Assembly: GCA_030592145.1 (NCBI GenBank)
Contig: JAUVKJ010000028.1
Span: 1-10,828 of the forward strand
From: Bacteroides sp.
GTDB lineage: Bacteria; Bacteroidota; Bacteroidia; Bacteroidales; SM23-62
Direction of reading: 5' to 3'
DNA: 10,828 nt
Part shown: in pieces, positions 9,332 through 10,828 of the stretch
Position numbering within the stretch: position 1 is the stretch's first letter
Layout of the letters: each line of letters begins with the position of its first letter
Program-made: the position numbers and the translations under genes
The notes under the pieces: model-generated
Seen by the model: only the letters and a program-made list of their open reading frames with translations
What the model was told of the DNA's origin: nothing
Databases searched by the model: none

Positions 9332-10630
9332 ATGAAACGACTTATCATTGCAGCCCTTCTGACGATCGGCATTTCTTCCGCTTACACCCAGGATATAGCC
9401 ACTGGGGCTCTGAATTACACTACGCTGGAGAAAAAACTAAAGAAGAGCAACGCGGCAATCGTTGATGGAAAAGATAAACTCAAGGCCGGTACCTGGTTCG
9501 ACAGGGGAGAACTTTTTCAGGATATCCACAATGTCAACATTGAGTTATTACGCCTGGGTATGGAGAAAACCGAAGCCAAGCTGTATATGAGAGAACCGAA
9601 CGAGGTCAAAACCCTTGAAGAAGGCGGAAAGATGACCGAGCAGCATGTCTATGACCGCATTACCCTGATCTATGAAAACGGGGTTCTCCGGGACTGGAAC
9701 GAAACACAGGTGATCCACCCGGATCCTCTGCCCGAGGCGCTAGCAGCCTATGTTAAGGCGTTGAAGTTTGATGAAAAAAATAAACTGGATAAGAAAGTCA
9801 GGGAAAACCTGGATCGTCTTAAGATACAGGCTGAGGGTGATGCCATCCGGCATTTTACCCACGAGGATTATGATAATGCAATCGAAAAATTCGAATTGAT
9901 ATTGGCAGTCAGCGAGACGGATGTTTATGAAGGCATGATAGACTCTGTCATCGTATATAATGCAGCCCTTGCAGCGAAAAAAGCCGGCAACCATGAAAAG
10001 TCCGCACAATTTTTTGAAAAGTCGGTTGAAATAGATTACGGCGGAGACGACACTTACTATATGCTTAAGAATGAATATATTTCACTGGAAGATTCAGCCA
10101 AGGCTCTGGATGCCCTGGAGCGGGGGTATACCAAATATCCGGATTCAACTCTTATCATTTTTGAACTGGTCAATTATCATCTTACCTCAGGCAACAATGA
10201 GGAAGGAATGAGATATCTGGAAATTGCCGAGGAAAAGGCTGGTGATAATCCATCCATCTATTTTGCAAAGGGCACACTGTTTGAAAAATTGGGAAACAAG
10301 GAAAATGCCATGGAATCATACCGGCAGGCGCTTGAAGTGGATCCTGAATTCTTTAATGGATGGTTCAACATTGGTGCACTGCATTTCAATAATGCCGTGG
10401 AAATGTATGAGCAGGCCAATGCGCTTGAAGATCTCGATGAATATAATAAAGCAAAGACCTTGGCAGATGAAGAACTGAGAAAGGCCTTACAACCCCTTGA
10501 AAAAGCTCACCAGATCAAACCAGAGGACAAAGATTGCCTTACAACCCTGTCAACCATATATTACAGGTTGCAGATGACTGAGGAGAGAGATGCGGTACAG
10601 ACCAAGCTGGATAATTTACAGAACGAATAA
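9332..10630 (+). CDS. Secreted tetratricopeptide-repeat protein, function unknown
   Basis: From ATG 9332 the product is 432 residues. It opens with a signal peptide: MKR, a hydrophobic stretch to about residue 17, then a likely cut in SSAYTQD (after Ala17 or Thr19). No lipobox cysteine follows, so a soluble periplasmic protein is likely. The frame is open back to an ATG at 9263, but those 23 residues would bury the signal peptide. Residues 21-165 form an N-terminal region I cannot assign. From about 168, helical TPR units follow: roughly 168-194, 205-235, 240-270, 273-303, 309-340 (clearest: AKGTLFEKLGNKENAMESYRQALEVDP) and 341-398, the last interrupted by a charged insertion (about 362-385), then a partial unit to the end. 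TPRs bind proteins; the partner is unknown. An exact TATATTTG at 9251-9258 could be its -7 box, without a good -33 box. I recall TPR genes beside gyrA in other Bacteroidota. Confidence 0.85.
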   Translation: MKRLIIAALLTIGISSAYTQDIATGALNYTTLEKKLKKSNAAIVDGKDKLKAGTWFDRGELFQDIHNVNIELLRLGMEKTEAKLYMREPNEVKTLEEGGKMTEQHVYDRITLIYENGVLRDWNETQVIHPDPLPEALAAYVKALKFDEKNKLDKKVRENLDRLKIQAEGDAIRHFTHEDYDNAIEKFELILAVSETDVYEGMIDSVIVYNAALAAKKAGNHEKSAQFFEKSVEIDYGGDDTYYMLKNEYISLEDSAKALDALERGYTKYPDSTLIIFELVNYHLTSGNNEEGMRYLEIAEEKAGDNPSIYFAKGTLFEKLGNKENAMESYRQALEVDPEFFNGWFNIGALHFNNAVEMYEQANALEDLDEYNKAKTLADEELRKALQPLEKAHQIKPEDKDCLTTLSTIYYRLQMTEERDAVQTKLDNLQNE

Positions 10631-10650
10631 TTTTGAATACATTCGATAAT

Positions 10651-10685
10651 GGAGGAGGGACAGTTATCAGTCCCTCTTTCTGTTT
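10651..10685 (+). terminator. Probable intrinsic terminator after the TPR gene
   Basis: GAGGGAC (10655-10661) pairs with GTCCCTC (10670-10676) around an 8-base loop, and the stem can be lengthened by four more pairs including two G-T wobbles. The T-rich run TTTCTGTTT follows. It lies 20 bases after the stop codon, as expected for a transcript end. The T-tract is imperfect. Confidence 0.7.
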
Positions 10686-10828
10686 ATAAATCCTACTTAA
10701 CATAATATTAATTATAGGACGAATTCCTGTGAATGTTTTATGTGGTACTCTAACATTATTATTTCAATGTATGTGGAAGTTCTCGTAAATGAGCAGTAGC
10801 ACGATATTTTGAAGAAAAATCATTATAT
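10686..10828. other. AT-rich sequence without a recognisable gene, running to the right edge
   Basis: No credible reading frame, tRNA or strong hairpin was seen. There are only short weak inverted repeats, such as AGGA/TCCT near 10718-10730. It is probably the intergenic region upstream of, or between, genes beyond the window; its role cannot be judged from this end alone. Confidence 0.5.

Noticed and set aside
10686..10828. Possible small RNA or regulatory element at the right edge
   Set aside because: Only weak short inverted repeats are visible and the downstream context is missing, so no specific call can be supported.

Overview
The window looks like ordinary housekeeping chromosome from a member of the phylum Bacteroidota (Bacteroidales-like or a near relative; the order is a guess). 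Four things point there. The gene order is L28 - L33 - a 52-residue DUF4295 protein - FtsY - RimO. None of the genes has a convincing Shine-Dalgarno sequence; short A-rich stretches precede the ATGs instead. Matches to the Bacteroidota promoter -7 box TAnnTTTG lie upstream of genes. L28 and L33 are of the zinc-free type typical of the phylum. Coding density is high, and I see no tRNA, rRNA, CRISPR array, insertion sequence, integrase or phage gene.

Layout. (1) Bases 1-838, + strand: the C-terminal two thirds of cinA, cut by the left edge. (2) Bases 919-1526, + strand: a tight ribosomal-protein cluster of rpmB (L28), rpmG (L33) and a very small DUF4295 gene. That family is, to my recollection, the Bacteroidota ribosomal protein bL38. 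A hairpin with a T-tract at 1556-1585 closes the cluster. (3) Bases 1629-3912, + strand: ftsY (SRP receptor) and rimO (methylthiotransferase for ribosomal protein S12). (4) Bases 3964-6525, - strand: clpC, convergent with rimO and divergent from gyrA. (5) Bases 6526-6760: a 235-bp AT-rich divergent promoter region. (6) Bases 6761-9244, + strand: gyrA. (7) Bases 9332-10630, + strand: a secreted tetratricopeptide-repeat protein of unknown function, followed by a terminator-like hairpin. (8) Bases 10686-10828: AT-rich sequence in which I see no gene.

How the genes fit together. The left half is largely a translation and protein-targeting module: two or three large-subunit proteins, the receptor that docks translating ribosomes at the membrane, and an enzyme that modifies the decoding-centre protein S12. 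ClpC handles protein quality control, GyrA handles DNA supercoiling, and the TPR protein is probably periplasmic. Four starts were set by judgement. clpC, rimO and the TPR gene begin downstream of longer open frames (at 6525, 2611 and 9332), and the DUF4295 gene is easily lost to length cut-offs.

I found no undescribed multi-gene system. The most rewarding items are the tiny DUF4295/bL38 gene, the uncharacterised secreted TPR protein next to gyrA, the two TATATTTG boxes in the clpC promoter region, and the diverged GyrA-box.
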